Both the position numbers and the translations under genes were made by a program. From the NCBI RefSeq assembly GCF_008326305.1, contig NZ_BIXY01000070.1, forward strand, positions 1-38,289: 38,289 nt of DNA, given 5' to 3'. Shown here piece by piece: positions 1 through 8,523 of the stretch. The notes below the pieces were generated by a model. That model made no database searches. It was not told where the DNA came from and saw nothing but the letters and a program-made list of their open reading frames with translations. The first letter of the stretch is position 1, and every line of letters begins with the position of its first letter. Source of the stretch: Dictyobacter arantiisoli. Lineage in GTDB: Bacteria > Chloroflexota > Ktedonobacteria > Ktedonobacterales > Ktedonobacteraceae.

Positions 1-2
1 TT

Positions 3-131
3 GTTCATCAACAGTTTAGACCAGGAGGCCATTTTTGCCTAGTCCCTGCAATTCCTGGCTTTGCTTCATTTTATCGTTTGAAGGTTTTTACGGGTTATCC
101 AAAAATCCGGGATGACTCATATTTACACTGA
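3..131 (+). CDS. possible 3' end of an upstream gene (partial)
   Basis: This frame is open from the window edge to a TGA at 129-131, giving 42 residues with protein-like composition (for example the stretch GGHFCLVPAIPGF). The stop lies 38 bp before the purD start, a normal gap for a co-directional neighbour. No family is recognisable from so short a tail. A chance open frame of this length is quite possible, so the call is weak. Confidence 0.25.
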   Translation, partial: VHQQFRPGGHFCLVPAIPGFASFYRLKVFTGYPKIRDDSYLH

Positions 132-169
132 TTTGAGTACCTGACATAGTATTGGAGGAGTATTTTATC

Positions 170-1441
170 ATGCGCGTCTTTGTGATTGGATCAGGAGCGC
201 GTGAGCATGCGCTGGTCTGGAAACTGGCCCAGAGCTCACGAGTTACCAAAATCTATGCCGCCCCGGGCAATCCAGGCATGTCTCCATACGCTGAACGTGT
301 CCAGATCGGGGTGAATCAATTACACGAACTGGCCTCGTTCTCCGAGAAAAATCAGATTGATCTCACCATCGTGGGACCTGAAGCACCTTTGATTGATGGC
401 ATTGTCGATCTTTTTCAACAACGCAACCTGCCAATCTTTGGCGCCAATAAAGCCGGAGCCGCACTGGAGGGCAGTAAAGCCTTCGCGAAAGAGTTGATGA
501 CCAACGCCGCTATCCCAACGGCACAACATCGCACCTTTAGTGACTATAAGCTAGCAAGCACTTATCTGGCAGAACATGGTGCCCCGATTGTGGTGAAGGC
601 CGATGGCAATGCCGCCGGTAAGGGTGCCATTGTCGCGCTGGATATGGAAACTGCGCAAGAAGCCTTGCAACAGATGATGGTGGATCGCATCTTCGGAGCT
701 GCAGGGGATATCGTGGTGCTGGAAGATTATCTGGAAGGCGATGAGATCGGGGCGACCGCGATCTGCAATGGTACCAGCTTCCTGCCGTTCCTCCTCTCGC
801 AGGATCATAAGCGGGCACTGGATAATGATAAAGGACTGAATACAGGCGGCATGGGTGTCTTTACCCCACTCCCATTCGCTGATGCAAGCGTCCAGGAACG
901 CATCTATCAAGAGATTGTACAGGCCACACTCAATGCGCTGAAAAACGCTGGCGTTGCTTTCAAAGGTGTCCTCTACTCCAATGTCATGCTCACCGCACAG
1001 GGACCGATGGTGATCGAGCATAATACTCGCTTTGGAGATCCAGAGACGCAGGCTCAGATGCTACTGCTGAAACAGGATGTCCTGGATGTCCTCGACTTCG
1101 CCAATGGCAAAGAGCTTGATCCAGGGACCCTCTGGCATCCCGGTTCAGCCGTCAGTCTCACCCTGGCCTCGGGAGGCTATCCCGGACCATATCAGTCGGG
1201 CCTGCCGATATCTGGTGTGGATGAGGCGAATAAACTTGATCAGGTGCACGTCTTCCATGCTGGGACTGCGCTGAAGGATGATCAACTGGTGACAGCTGGT
1301 GGACGCGTACTCAGCGTCGTCGCACGTGGCGCAACGCTTCAGGAGGCAGTGGACCGCGTTTATGATGCCACCCGCTATATCTCCTTCCCGGGCATGCACT
1401 ATCGCAAAGATATCGCACACCGGGGATTAGAAAGCAAATAA
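170..1441 (+). CDS. purD: phosphoribosylamine-glycine ligase (GARS)
   Basis: This enzyme joins glycine to 5-phosphoribosylamine using ATP, the second step of de novo purine synthesis, in the cytosol. The 423-residue protein has the usual family length. It shows the N-domain motif GSGAREHAL near residues 7-15, the ATP-grasp segment KADGNAAGKG (family usually KADGLAAGKG) and NTGGMG. The ATG at 170 is chosen because a strong GGAGGAG site lies 9 nt upstream; an in-frame TTG at 152 sits in front of that site and is unlikely. purN follows 85 bp downstream on the same strand, so the two probably share a transcript. Function is certain from family knowledge; operon membership is inferred. Confidence 0.97.
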   Translation: MRVFVIGSGAREHALVWKLAQSSRVTKIYAAPGNPGMSPYAERVQIGVNQLHELASFSEKNQIDLTIVGPEAPLIDGIVDLFQQRNLPIFGANKAGAALEGSKAFAKELMTNAAIPTAQHRTFSDYKLASTYLAEHGAPIVVKADGNAAGKGAIVALDMETAQEALQQMMVDRIFGAAGDIVVLEDYLEGDEIGATAICNGTSFLPFLLSQDHKRALDNDKGLNTGGMGVFTPLPFADASVQERIYQEIVQATLNALKNAGVAFKGVLYSNVMLTAQGPMVIEHNTRFGDPETQAQMLLLKQDVLDVLDFANGKELDPGTLWHPGSAVSLTLASGGYPGPYQSGLPISGVDEANKLDQVHVFHAGTALKDDQLVTAGGRVLSVVARGATLQEAVDRVYDATRYISFPGMHYRKDIAHRGLESK

Positions 1442-1526
1442 GCAGCCGCAGCAGGCAATCAGATAATCAATCAAACAGACATACAAGCACAAACAAGCTT
1501 AAAAACAGACAAGAGGATAATAAGGG

Positions 1527-2192
1527 ATGAGTGGTACTGAGTCAGAGGTAAAGCAGAGTCAATATAATACAGCGGCAAAAAAGCCATTGCGCGTGGCCGT
1601 ACTGATATCGGGGAGCGGTAGCAATTTGCAGGCCCTCATTGATGCCGTAGAAGGACAAGAACTACCAGGGGTAGAGATTGTGCTGGTCATCAGTAACAAA
1701 GCGGATGCCTATGGCCTCCAGCGGGCGCTTCAGCATAAGCTTCCTGCCGCCTATATTCCCTGGAAAAAGAGCCGTGCCGAGGCTGAAGCCAGGATAGCGG
1801 CCATGATACAACTCTTCCAGGCCGATCTGATCGTCCTGGCGGGCTTCATGCGTATCTTGAGTGCCGAATTCATCTCTCAATTTCCTCAACGCATCATCAA
1901 CCTGCATCCCGCCCTGCTGCCAGACGATGGCGGAGACACCTATACTACCAGCGATGGCAGCACCGTACCGGCCCTGCGCGGCCTCAACGTCGTAGAACAG
2001 GCATTGGCTGCCGGTCATAAAGTCACCGGCAGCACCGTCCACTACGTAATCCCAGAAGTGGATGCCGGACCCGTCATCAGACGCGCCGAGATCCTCATCG
2101 AAGCCAGCGACACGGCCGACAGCCTCCACGAAAAGCTCAAAAAACAAGAGCACATCCTGATCGTAGAAGCCGTCCGCCAGCACAACGCATAA
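1527..2192 (+). CDS. purN: phosphoribosylglycinamide formyltransferase
   Basis: This enzyme transfers the formyl group of 10-formyl-THF to GAR, the third purine step and the one after PurD. The formyltransferase fold is visible: the phosphate loop SGSGSNLQALI (residues 28-38), catalytic Asn125 and His127 in INLHPALLP, and Asp179 in the VDAGPVI segment. Two features differ from the usual protein of about 200 residues. There is a 20-residue N-terminal leader, and about 16 polar residues (133-150, rich in D, G, T and S) are inserted straight after HPALLP, where family members normally run directly into a short P-G-L turn. An AGAGGATAATAAGGG region precedes the ATG. It is likely co-transcribed with purD. 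The catalytic residues are intact, so it should be active. Confidence 0.95.
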   Translation: MSGTESEVKQSQYNTAAKKPLRVAVLISGSGSNLQALIDAVEGQELPGVEIVLVISNKADAYGLQRALQHKLPAAYIPWKKSRAEAEARIAAMIQLFQADLIVLAGFMRILSAEFISQFPQRIINLHPALLPDDGGDTYTTSDGSTVPALRGLNVVEQALAAGHKVTGSTVHYVIPEVDAGPVIRRAEILIEASDTADSLHEKLKKQEHILIVEAVRQHNA

Positions 2193-2225
2193 CCATACCT
2201 TCCCTGCCATTTCAGCCCATACCGC

Positions 2226-2300
2226 GAAGGTGGAACGCCACGCCATCCGTAGTGCCACCCGTGAAGGGTGGCACTACGGATGGCGTGGCGTTCCACCTTC
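2226..2300. repeat. perfect 35-bp inverted repeat (dispersed palindrome, copy 1)
   Basis: Two perfect 35-nt arms (2226-2260 and 2266-2300) enclose a 5-nt loop GTGAA. The core CCACCC-GTGAA-GGGTGG (2255-2271) recurs at 4339-4355 and 4430-4446 and in part near 38146-38170, so this is one copy of a family. It lies between convergent genes (purN and the PHP gene), where the RNA hairpin could stop transcription both ways. There is no T-tract. Confidence 0.88.
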
Positions 2301-2320
2301 TCAGTTACATGAAGATAGGA

Positions 2321-3202
2321 CTAATCGGTAACGTGGATGCCGACACGTTCGAGGAAGCGCCGACTGAGGTCGGCGCGGTATTTGATGGGCATGCGTGATG
2401 GAATGTAATGCGAATCAGAGCCGGTAGTACCGAGCAGATCATGCTGCTGTACATATTCAATATACCCCTGGACAGAAGCTGGATTGTGAGAGGGATGATA
2501 GACTTCAATCCCATCCAGCGGCATTTCTGCCCGTACCTGATCCAATAAAGCGGGCTCGTAGAAGGTGAATTCGCGGCCATGCCGACCGGGATGAGCAATC
2601 AGGCAGACGCCGCCGCTGCGATGGACCACATCTATCGTTTCAGCCATATCGGCCCGCACAGAATAGTAACCGGCCTGCGTAATAATCTCGATCCCCTCTT
2701 GCCGCCCCTTGATATAGCCGTGCTCACGTAAGAGCGTCACATTATCAATCGGGAAACGCAACTTGCCGCCATTCGCCGCCAGGATCTCTTCCTGCCGCGG
2801 AAAGCTATAGCCCTGCCGCAGCAATGTCTTATTGACCTCATGGGTATTCTCTAATTGGATACGGACCGTTTTCTTTGTCAGCTCAATCAGATCTTCATTC
2901 TCGGGATCAAAGCCATAGCAGAGCATATCGCCCATACGTCCCAGACCCACGGGACCATTCCAATTTGTACTCATCTCAACCCCGGCCAGCACAGGCAACT
3001 GCTGAGCCGCGCCAAGCTCTTGAATCTCAACGATTTTATCCACACGATCATGATCAGTAATTGCAACCAGATCAAAATGCTCTCCCGCCAGAAAATCGAT
3101 CACCTGCTGAGCAGGCCAATGTCCATCACTATACGTAGTGTGCATATGCAAATCGATAGAAGAGTCGGGTCGTAACGTCAGATTTGTAGTCAGATGAGTC
3201 AA
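2321..3202 (-). CDS. PHP-domain metal-dependent phosphoesterase (RNase AM / YciV-like)
   Basis: The PHP fold builds a three-metal active site that hydrolyses phosphoesters. The closest well-known relatives are the YciV/RNase AM 5'-3' exonucleases and 3',5'-nucleotide bisphosphate phosphatases. Visible metal-binding motifs, in order, are DLHMHTTYSDG near the N-terminus, ITDHD, GVEMS, AHPGRHG, GIEVYHPSH and GSDSHY, so all expected ligands are present. The TTG at 3202 is preferred (293 residues, family-like) because AAAGGAG lies 7 nt upstream; a longer frame reaching 3277 would add 25 residues ahead of that site. An 18-bp palindrome lies 33 bp upstream of the start. The exact substrate cannot be read from sequence. 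Confidence 0.9.
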   Translation of the reverse strand: MTHLTTNLTLRPDSSIDLHMHTTYSDGHWPAQQVIDFLAGEHFDLVAITDHDRVDKIVEIQELGAAQQLPVLAGVEMSTNWNGPVGLGRMGDMLCYGFDPENEDLIELTKKTVRIQLENTHEVNKTLLRQGYSFPRQEEILAANGGKLRFPIDNVTLLREHGYIKGRQEGIEIITQAGYYSVRADMAETIDVVHRSGGVCLIAHPGRHGREFTFYEPALLDQVRAEMPLDGIEVYHPSHNPASVQGYIEYVQQHDLLGTTGSDSHYIPSRMPIKYRADLSRRFLERVGIHVTD

Positions 3203-3234
3203 TGTGCACTCCTTTGAGATAGAACAATCACCAG

Positions 3235-3252
3235 TATCAATACATATTGATA
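3235..3252. promoter_or_regulatory. 18-bp palindrome upstream of the PHP gene (possible operator)
   Basis: TATCAAT-ACAT-ATTGATA is a perfect 7+4+7 dyad in the leader or promoter region of the minus-strand PHP gene. A symmetric AT-rich site here fits a dimeric repressor. No convincing -35/-10 pair could be fixed around it, so its function is inferred. Confidence 0.35.
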
Positions 3253-3317
3253 ATCGTACCACAACAAAGCAGCGCATTATCAGCCATCATTGCGGTAGGC
3301 CCAGAGTGCATGTAAAA

Positions 3318-3539
3318 TCAAAAAGACCAGGCAGATGCAATCATCCAAAATATTATATCTATAATTAATAAAATTGTACTCAATAGCAGACTAATATTGG
3401 ACAGATTTTGTCTGGTGCTACCAATATCTTTTTTCATAAAAAATACTATCAAGCTTATCAAAAAAGATATTACTGGTAAAACAAAAAATAAAGGGAAAAG
3501 TATATTCCATGTTTCTTCGTGATTTTCGTTATTTTTCCT
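3318..3539 (-). CDS. small two-helix membrane ORF without a standard start codon
   Basis: Directly after the DUF554 stop codon, and in the same frame, 73 sense codons run to a TGA at 3318-3320. The peptide looks real. It has a charged lead (NNENHEETW), a hydrophobic helix (ILFPLFFVLPVISFLISLIVFF), a polar KKDIGSTRQN loop and a second hydrophobic helix ending IASAWSF. An AAAGG sequence overlaps the DUF554 stop, but no ATG, GTG or TTG follows it before the first helix; the first possible start is an internal TTG. It could be a decayed gene, a readthrough extension of DUF554, or use a non-canonical start. The DNA is much more AT-rich than its neighbours. Confidence 0.3.
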   Translation of the reverse strand, partial: RKNNENHEETWNILFPLFFVLPVISFLISLIVFFMKKDIGSTRQNLSNISLLLSTILLIIDIIFWMIASAWSF

Positions 3540-4289
3540 TTAATGACCACCCAGGCCAAAATCGATGGGGATGCCGAATATGTTCAGCAGGGCGACAATT
3601 AAGGGCGCAATCAGCAGAGCGGGCAGCATGTTGGCGACTTTGATGCGCTTGATGTCCAGGATGTTGAGCGCCAGCCCAATTAAGATGACGCCACCTACAG
3701 CGGCCAGTTCGATGACGCGTGGCTGCTGAGCCATACTGAGATGAGGATCAGAGACGAGGAGCGGCTTTACCAGTCCGGCCAGCAGCGAGATACCACCCTG
3801 TACAATCAGGATCGTTGCGCCCGCAAATAGGGTTCCAATCCCAAAACTGCTGGCAAAAATGATCGCAGAGAAACCGTCCAGCACAGCCTTGATCGCCAGC
3901 AAACGGAAATCGCCCGTCAGGCCATCGTTGATCGAGCCGAGGATGGTCAGGGGGCCGACACAGAACTGTAAACTGGCGATCACAAAGGCTGCCGTGAAAT
4001 TTTGGGGATTATCGGCTCGGCTAAAACGCTTCTTTAACCAATCGCCGAGCCAGTTAATACCTTTATCGATGTTTATCAATTCTCCGATCACCGACCCGAC
4101 CACCAGGGCCAGCAGCGGGATCAAGGTATTGCGGGTCGCAATCGCTGATGAGACGCCCATCACTACTGTGATCAATCCGATAGACGCAATGACAATCGCT
4201 TTGATACGTTCAGACAAACGCTCGCCAATCAACAGCCCGAAGACCCCACCCACCATCACAGTCGAGAAATTAATCAAAGTGCCAAACAT
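3540..4289 (-). CDS. DUF554 family membrane protein
   Basis: The 249-residue, strongly hydrophobic protein matches the DUF554 family (B. subtilis YdfK-like) in length and opening pattern, MFGTLINFSTVMVGGVFGLLIG. Conserved glycine-rich helices follow (GSVIGELINID, FVIASLQFCVGPLTILGSINDGLTGD, FASSFGIGTLFAG). About seven membrane segments are expected. Family function is unknown; a transport role has been suggested because of the two-fold repeated membrane topology. A GAGGA ribosome site lies upstream of the ATG at 4289. The gene stands alone on its strand, with a possible small membrane ORF running on from its stop codon. Confidence 0.92.
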   Translation of the reverse strand: MFGTLINFSTVMVGGVFGLLIGERLSERIKAIVIASIGLITVVMGVSSAIATRNTLIPLLALVVGSVIGELINIDKGINWLGDWLKKRFSRADNPQNFTAAFVIASLQFCVGPLTILGSINDGLTGDFRLLAIKAVLDGFSAIIFASSFGIGTLFAGATILIVQGGISLLAGLVKPLLVSDPHLSMAQQPRVIELAAVGGVILIGLALNILDIKRIKVANMLPALLIAPLIVALLNIFGIPIDFGLGGH

Positions 4290-4329
4290 GCAAAAAATCC
4301 TCTATCTTTATTGCAGAATGCCGATCCAT

Positions 4330-4455
4330 CCGTAGGGGCCACCCTTCACGGGTGGAGGCCAACGATCCTCTCGCACCCGGTTCTCATCTCCCTGCAGGCG
4401 CGTCTTCGGGGTGAGATGGGCGCTTCTCTCCACCCGTGAAGGGTGGCACCTACAA
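4330..4455. repeat. dispersed palindrome, inverted pair (copies 2 and 3)
   Basis: Two copies of the palindrome CCACCCTTCACGGGTGG (4339-4355, and reversed at 4430-4446) face each other about 75 bp apart. They share a 20-nt stretch and a CGTAGG/TGTAGG flank. Between them lies a GC-rich segment with a weak CATCTC/GAGATG pairing. The layout resembles REP or BIME units. It accounts for most of the 423-bp gene-free stretch between DUF554 and pcrA; the rest holds only the possible pcrA promoter. Confidence 0.8.
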
Positions 4456-4605
4456 AGGGTTTGTCTCCACCCATACAGGTTCTCGGTTTGCAATTAATCA
4501 TAGCACATCAGACCAGTGGAGCTTCTCGGTATGCCTGAAAGGATGGTATCTAAAGGAAATAGTCCCTGGTTAGCTACTCCATATTCCGTGGTTTACAGCC
4601 ATCTG

Positions 4606-4614
4606 TGATACAAT
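4606..4614 (+). promoter_or_regulatory. extended -10 element, candidate pcrA promoter
   Basis: TGATACAAT fits TGn-TACAAT, an extended -10 that can work without a strong -35. The expected start of transcription is near 4621, giving a leader of about 90 nt to the pcrA ATG. The same TACAAT hexamer occurs in several other promoters of this window. Confidence 0.38.
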
Positions 4615-4712
4615 AGCGACGATCTACCACAATCAGTCAAGAGAGTTTTTTTGCAACCAATAGCCACGCCACGGCGAGCTATTTCCGATATTCCACGCTA
4701 TGGAGGGTGAAG

Positions 4713-7169
4713 ATGCTGGAACAACATGGTCTATTAGCGGGCCTCAATCAGCCGCAACAAGAGGCAGTAACAACTACAGAGGGCCCGGTCCTGATTCTGG
4801 CCGGACCGGGGAGCGGTAAAACACGTGTCATCACCCATCGTATCGCTTATCTCGTACAGCATGAGCATATTTCGCCCTGGCGCATTATGGCCGTGACCTT
4901 CACCAATAAGGCGGCCCGCGAGATGCGCGACCGCATGGAAACGCTGGTCGGCATCAACGAGTCCAAAGAGATGATGGTTGGTACCTTCCATGCGATCTGC
5001 GCCCGTGTCCTCCGCTCCGAAGCGGACCATCTCGCCCCGATGGGTCTTTCGCGCTCCTTTGTGATTATGGATACCGATGATCAACAGACTCTGATCAAGC
5101 AAGCGATCAAAGAGCTGAATCTGGATGAGAAGCAGTATCGCCCCTATGCAATGCAATCCATGATCTCGCAGGCCAAGAATAACATGCAGAATCCTGATCA
5201 GATGGCGGAGCAGGCCAATAAGTATGTTGAAGAGGTGGCGGCCCGCATCTATAAGGTTTATCAGAAAACGATGCGCAAGAATAATAGCGTCGATTTCGAT
5301 GATCTGATCATGCTTACCGAGCAGTTATGGCGGCGCGAACCCGAAGTCCTGAAACATTATCAGCGGCGCTGGCATTATCTGCATGTGGATGAGTTCCAGG
5401 ATTGTAATTTGCCACAGTATAAGCTGATCCGCCTGCTGGGCTACGGAACGGATAGCGAACATGAGGGCAAGGGCAATGTCTGTGTGGTTGGTGATGATGA
5501 TCAGATGATCTATACATGGCGCGGAGCCAGTGCGGAGAACGTCTTACGCTTTGAGCGCGACTTTCCTGAGACACGCATTATCTTGCTGGAACAAAATTAT
5601 CGCTCGACCCAGAATATCCTGGATGCCGCACAGGGTGTGGTGAAACGCAACACACTGCGCAAAAACAAAAAACTCTGGACCGAACAGGGTATCGGCGAAA
5701 AGATCACTGTGCATGAAGCTTATAATGAAGAGCAAGAAGGACTCTATACAGCCCAGGAAATCTCACGCCTGCTGGCGCGAGGCGAGATCGAGCGACGCAG
5801 CGATGTCGCCGTTATGTATCGCACCAACGCCCAATCCCGCGCCCTTGAAGAGCAATTCCTGCGCATGAATATTCCCTATAAGGTGATCGGCAGCCGCAAG
5901 TTTTATGATCGCAAAGAAATTAAGGATATGCTCGCATATATGCGCCTGCTTGCTAATCCTAACGATGATTTGAGCTTACGGCGTGTCATCAATGTACCTA
6001 ATCGCAAGATTGGGCCCAAGACGCTTGGCGAACTGCAACAGTGGGCCGATATGCGTAGCAGTTCGCTCTACGCAGCCCTGAACACTATCGAAGATCATCC
6101 AACGCTTGGGAAGGCCGCCAAAAGCGCACTGGCATCGTTCCATAAGCTGATTACCGATCTCAGTGGGGCCATCGATGAACTGCATCTGCCCGAACTATTG
6201 GATCGCATTGCCGAGCGCAGCGGTTATGGTCCCGAGTTACGCGCTGCCTCCGAAAATGAGGGACTGGATCGTTGGGGGAACGTGCTTGAATTGCGCCGCG
6301 TAGCCGAGGATTATGGAGAGATCGAGACGCGTACCGCCATGGAACTCTTCCTGGAGAATGTGGCCCTGGTGGGCGGAGCCGATACTGTACAATCAGGCGA
6401 AGATGGTACGCTGATGTCTGAGGAAAACACCGATGCCGTCACCCTGATTACCTTGCATGCAGCCAAAGGACTCGAATATCCCGTTGTGTTTATCGTCGGC
6501 ATGGATGAAGGTTCATTGCCACATTCTCGCTCGGTCGACAAGCCTGAACAGGTCGAGGAAGAACGGCGCCTGGCCTATGTCGGTTTCACGCGTGCCATGA
6601 AGCGCCTCTATCTGGTCCGCGCCCGCCGCCGCTCCGTCTTCGGCGAAACGCGCTATACCGAACCATCGCGTTTCCTGGAGGATATAGATAAAAGGTTGAT
6701 TGGTAAAAAAGGTGGTCAATCAACCCAGAATACCCAGAAGAGCTATGGAAGCAGCACAGGATATAACATGGGTCGCGGCAATAGTACATATGCGCGTCCA
6801 CAGGAAAACTGGGAAGATGACTTCAATCAGGACCCCTATGGAGAGACAGGTGGTCGCGTATTCGGACGTGGTAGTGGAACCGCCAGAACATCCTCACCAT
6901 CTCATGACTATACCAGCCTGCCATCCGCGCCCCGGAACCGTAACCTCCAACCAACCGCCAGTAGTTTTACGCGACCGGAACCAGGCAAACAGGCCCCCAG
7001 AGTGCAACGCTTTAAACCAGGCGAGCGCGTACGTCATAGCAGCTTTGGAGACGGTATCATTCTCAAAAGCGAAATGGAACAGGGAACCGAATTTGTGGAA
7101 GTCCAGTTCCCCGGCAAAACCGGCAAAAAACGCCTCAGCCTCGATTTCGCCCGCCTGGAAAAAATATAG
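4713..7169 (+). CDS. pcrA: ATP-dependent 3'-5' DNA helicase, PcrA/UvrD type
   Basis: This SF1A helicase unwinds DNA in nucleotide-excision and mismatch repair and clears replication and transcription blocks. All helicase motifs are visible in the 818-residue protein: Walker A GPGSGKT (31-37), TFTNKAAREM, GTFHAICARVLR, Walker B/motif II DEFQD, motif III VGDDDQMIYTWRGA, LEQNYRST, TLHAAKGLEYPVVF and the motif VI region EERRLAYVGFTRA. A low-complexity linker leads to the C-terminal Tudor-like domain (GERVRHSSFGDG onward) that binds RNA polymerase in PcrA. Small departures are DEFQDCN for the usual DEYQDTN and DDDQMIYTW for DDDQSIYGW. The ATG at 4713 has GGAGGG 6 nt upstream; a GTG at 4707 touches that site and is rejected. 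Confidence 0.97.
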   Translation: MLEQHGLLAGLNQPQQEAVTTTEGPVLILAGPGSGKTRVITHRIAYLVQHEHISPWRIMAVTFTNKAAREMRDRMETLVGINESKEMMVGTFHAICARVLRSEADHLAPMGLSRSFVIMDTDDQQTLIKQAIKELNLDEKQYRPYAMQSMISQAKNNMQNPDQMAEQANKYVEEVAARIYKVYQKTMRKNNSVDFDDLIMLTEQLWRREPEVLKHYQRRWHYLHVDEFQDCNLPQYKLIRLLGYGTDSEHEGKGNVCVVGDDDQMIYTWRGASAENVLRFERDFPETRIILLEQNYRSTQNILDAAQGVVKRNTLRKNKKLWTEQGIGEKITVHEAYNEEQEGLYTAQEISRLLARGEIERRSDVAVMYRTNAQSRALEEQFLRMNIPYKVIGSRKFYDRKEIKDMLAYMRLLANPNDDLSLRRVINVPNRKIGPKTLGELQQWADMRSSSLYAALNTIEDHPTLGKAAKSALASFHKLITDLSGAIDELHLPELLDRIAERSGYGPELRAASENEGLDRWGNVLELRRVAEDYGEIETRTAMELFLENVALVGGADTVQSGEDGTLMSEENTDAVTLITLHAAKGLEYPVVFIVGMDEGSLPHSRSVDKPEQVEEERRLAYVGFTRAMKRLYLVRARRRSVFGETRYTEPSRFLEDIDKRLIGKKGGQSTQNTQKSYGSSTGYNMGRGNSTYARPQENWEDDFNQDPYGETGGRVFGRGSGTARTSSPSHDYTSLPSAPRNRNLQPTASSFTRPEPGKQAPRVQRFKPGERVRHSSFGDGIILKSEMEQGTEFVEVQFPGKTGKKRLSLDFARLEKI

Positions 7170-7242
7170 ACCACTCTCATGAGGTGCGGGGTTACTGGCC
7201 TACGATCTACAATCGGAGATTTGAAAGGATGGGGGTGATACG

Positions 7243-8439
7243 ATGCAAGAGTCACAGGAGAAGCCTGAGCAAACTTCTATTTTGCATGGAAACCGTGATC
7301 TGGCAGTTTTATATGCTATCGCGGGATATCTGAATCGTCAGGTGGATGTCCATGAGGCGTTACAAGAAGTATTGGTGCATGTGACTGATCTGCTCGGCTT
7401 GCGTACTAGCTGGGTCTGGCTCTTCGACGCCAGAGGAGAACCAATCGTCGCCGCCTCTCAGCATCTCCCTCCTTATCTTGCCGACCATCCCGAACGTATG
7501 TGTGGTACCTGCGCCTGCCTGGATACGTTTATGGAAGGGAATATGGAAGGGGCCTCGAATATTAATGTGTTGCGTTGTAGCCGTCTCAAAAATGCTGAGC
7601 GCGATAGCGATCCCAGCGCACTTGGACTACGCTTCCATTCCAGCGTCCCGATCTATGCCGGTACGACATTGCTCGGCGTTATGAATGTGGCAAGCGAGGA
7701 TTGGCGCGAACTACGCCTGGAAGAACTACAATTACTACATATTATTAGCGATCAGATTGGTCTCGCCTTGCAACGCGCCCGCCTCTCAGCCGAACATACG
7801 CAGGCAGCCACGCGATTAGCAACTACCGAAGAGCGTAACCGTCTGGCACGCGAAATCCACGATACCATGGCTCAGGGACTGGCCGCAGTAGCCCTGCAAT
7901 TGGAAACAGCCGATGCCCTGCTCGTCACACGTCCTGAGCGGGCGCATGACGCCATTCAACGCGCCCTCAAACTGACCCGTCATAATCTTGAAGAGGCGCG
8001 CCGCTCTGTAATGGATCTACGCTCGGCCCCTTTACAGGATCGTACCTTGCCGGATGCGCTGGCGGTCCTGGCTACCGCTGATCCAGCTCATGAGATACAC
8101 TATAATTACCAACCCCGACAGAGATTTCCAGCGCTACCAGCACGCATAGAAGCAGGACTCTATCGTATCGCACAGGAGGCACTCAGCAATGCCTACCAGC
8201 ACGCTCAAGCCCGGCAGATCGAAATAAAACTAGAGGCTGAAGAGCAATGGATTAACTTAACCGTGCGGGACGATGGAATTGGCTTTAATGTTGAAGAGGC
8301 AACGCAGCAGAACGGCTCCGCCAGCGGCCACTTCGGGCTGACAGGTATGGGGGAACGCGTACACATCCTGGGAGGCAATATGTGCCTGCTCAGTGAGCCA
8401 GGAAACGGCACCTACATCCAAATATCGATACCCTATTAG
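7243..8439 (+). CDS. GAF-domain sensor histidine kinase (NarL/AirS-like) with a cysteine cluster
   Basis: The 398-residue soluble kinase has an N-terminal GAF domain (about 25-180), a HisKA_3 dimerisation domain with phospho-acceptor His206 in LAREIHDTMAQG, and a HATPase_c domain (N box QEALSNAYQHA, VRDDGIGF, GLTGMGERV). The GAF domain carries C87-x2-C90-x-C92-x19-C112, a spacing suited to an Fe-S cluster or thiol switch; GAF kinases of the AirS/YhcY type are known redox or oxygen sensors. No membrane segment is present, so it senses an internal signal. GGATGGGGGTG precedes the ATG. The response regulator gene follows after 84 bp and is the obvious partner. The Fe-S role is inference. Confidence 0.93.
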   Translation: MQESQEKPEQTSILHGNRDLAVLYAIAGYLNRQVDVHEALQEVLVHVTDLLGLRTSWVWLFDARGEPIVAASQHLPPYLADHPERMCGTCACLDTFMEGNMEGASNINVLRCSRLKNAERDSDPSALGLRFHSSVPIYAGTTLLGVMNVASEDWRELRLEELQLLHIISDQIGLALQRARLSAEHTQAATRLATTEERNRLAREIHDTMAQGLAAVALQLETADALLVTRPERAHDAIQRALKLTRHNLEEARRSVMDLRSAPLQDRTLPDALAVLATADPAHEIHYNYQPRQRFPALPARIEAGLYRIAQEALSNAYQHAQARQIEIKLEAEEQWINLTVRDDGIGFNVEEATQQNGSASGHFGLTGMGERVHILGGNMCLLSEPGNGTYIQISIPY

Positions 8440-8523
8440 GAAACGAAATAGCAGAAATAGATTTTATACACTATACTATGCACAAACAGCTCTATTCAAA
8501 ACGCCAGAGAAAGGCACAACACC

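Noticed and set aside
3036-3044. Perfect DnaA box TTATCCACA
   Set aside because: It is single, lies inside the PHP coding region, and no cluster of boxes or dnaA/dnaN neighbours is present, so it is not an origin.
4308-4493. 61-residue minus-strand ORF
   Set aside because: It is made of the dispersed CCACCC palindromes; a repeat read as codons.
8205-8411. Minus-strand ORF over the kinase ATPase domain, and similar antisense frames elsewhere
   Set aside because: These follow the codon bias of the real gene on the other strand and lack ribosome sites and families.
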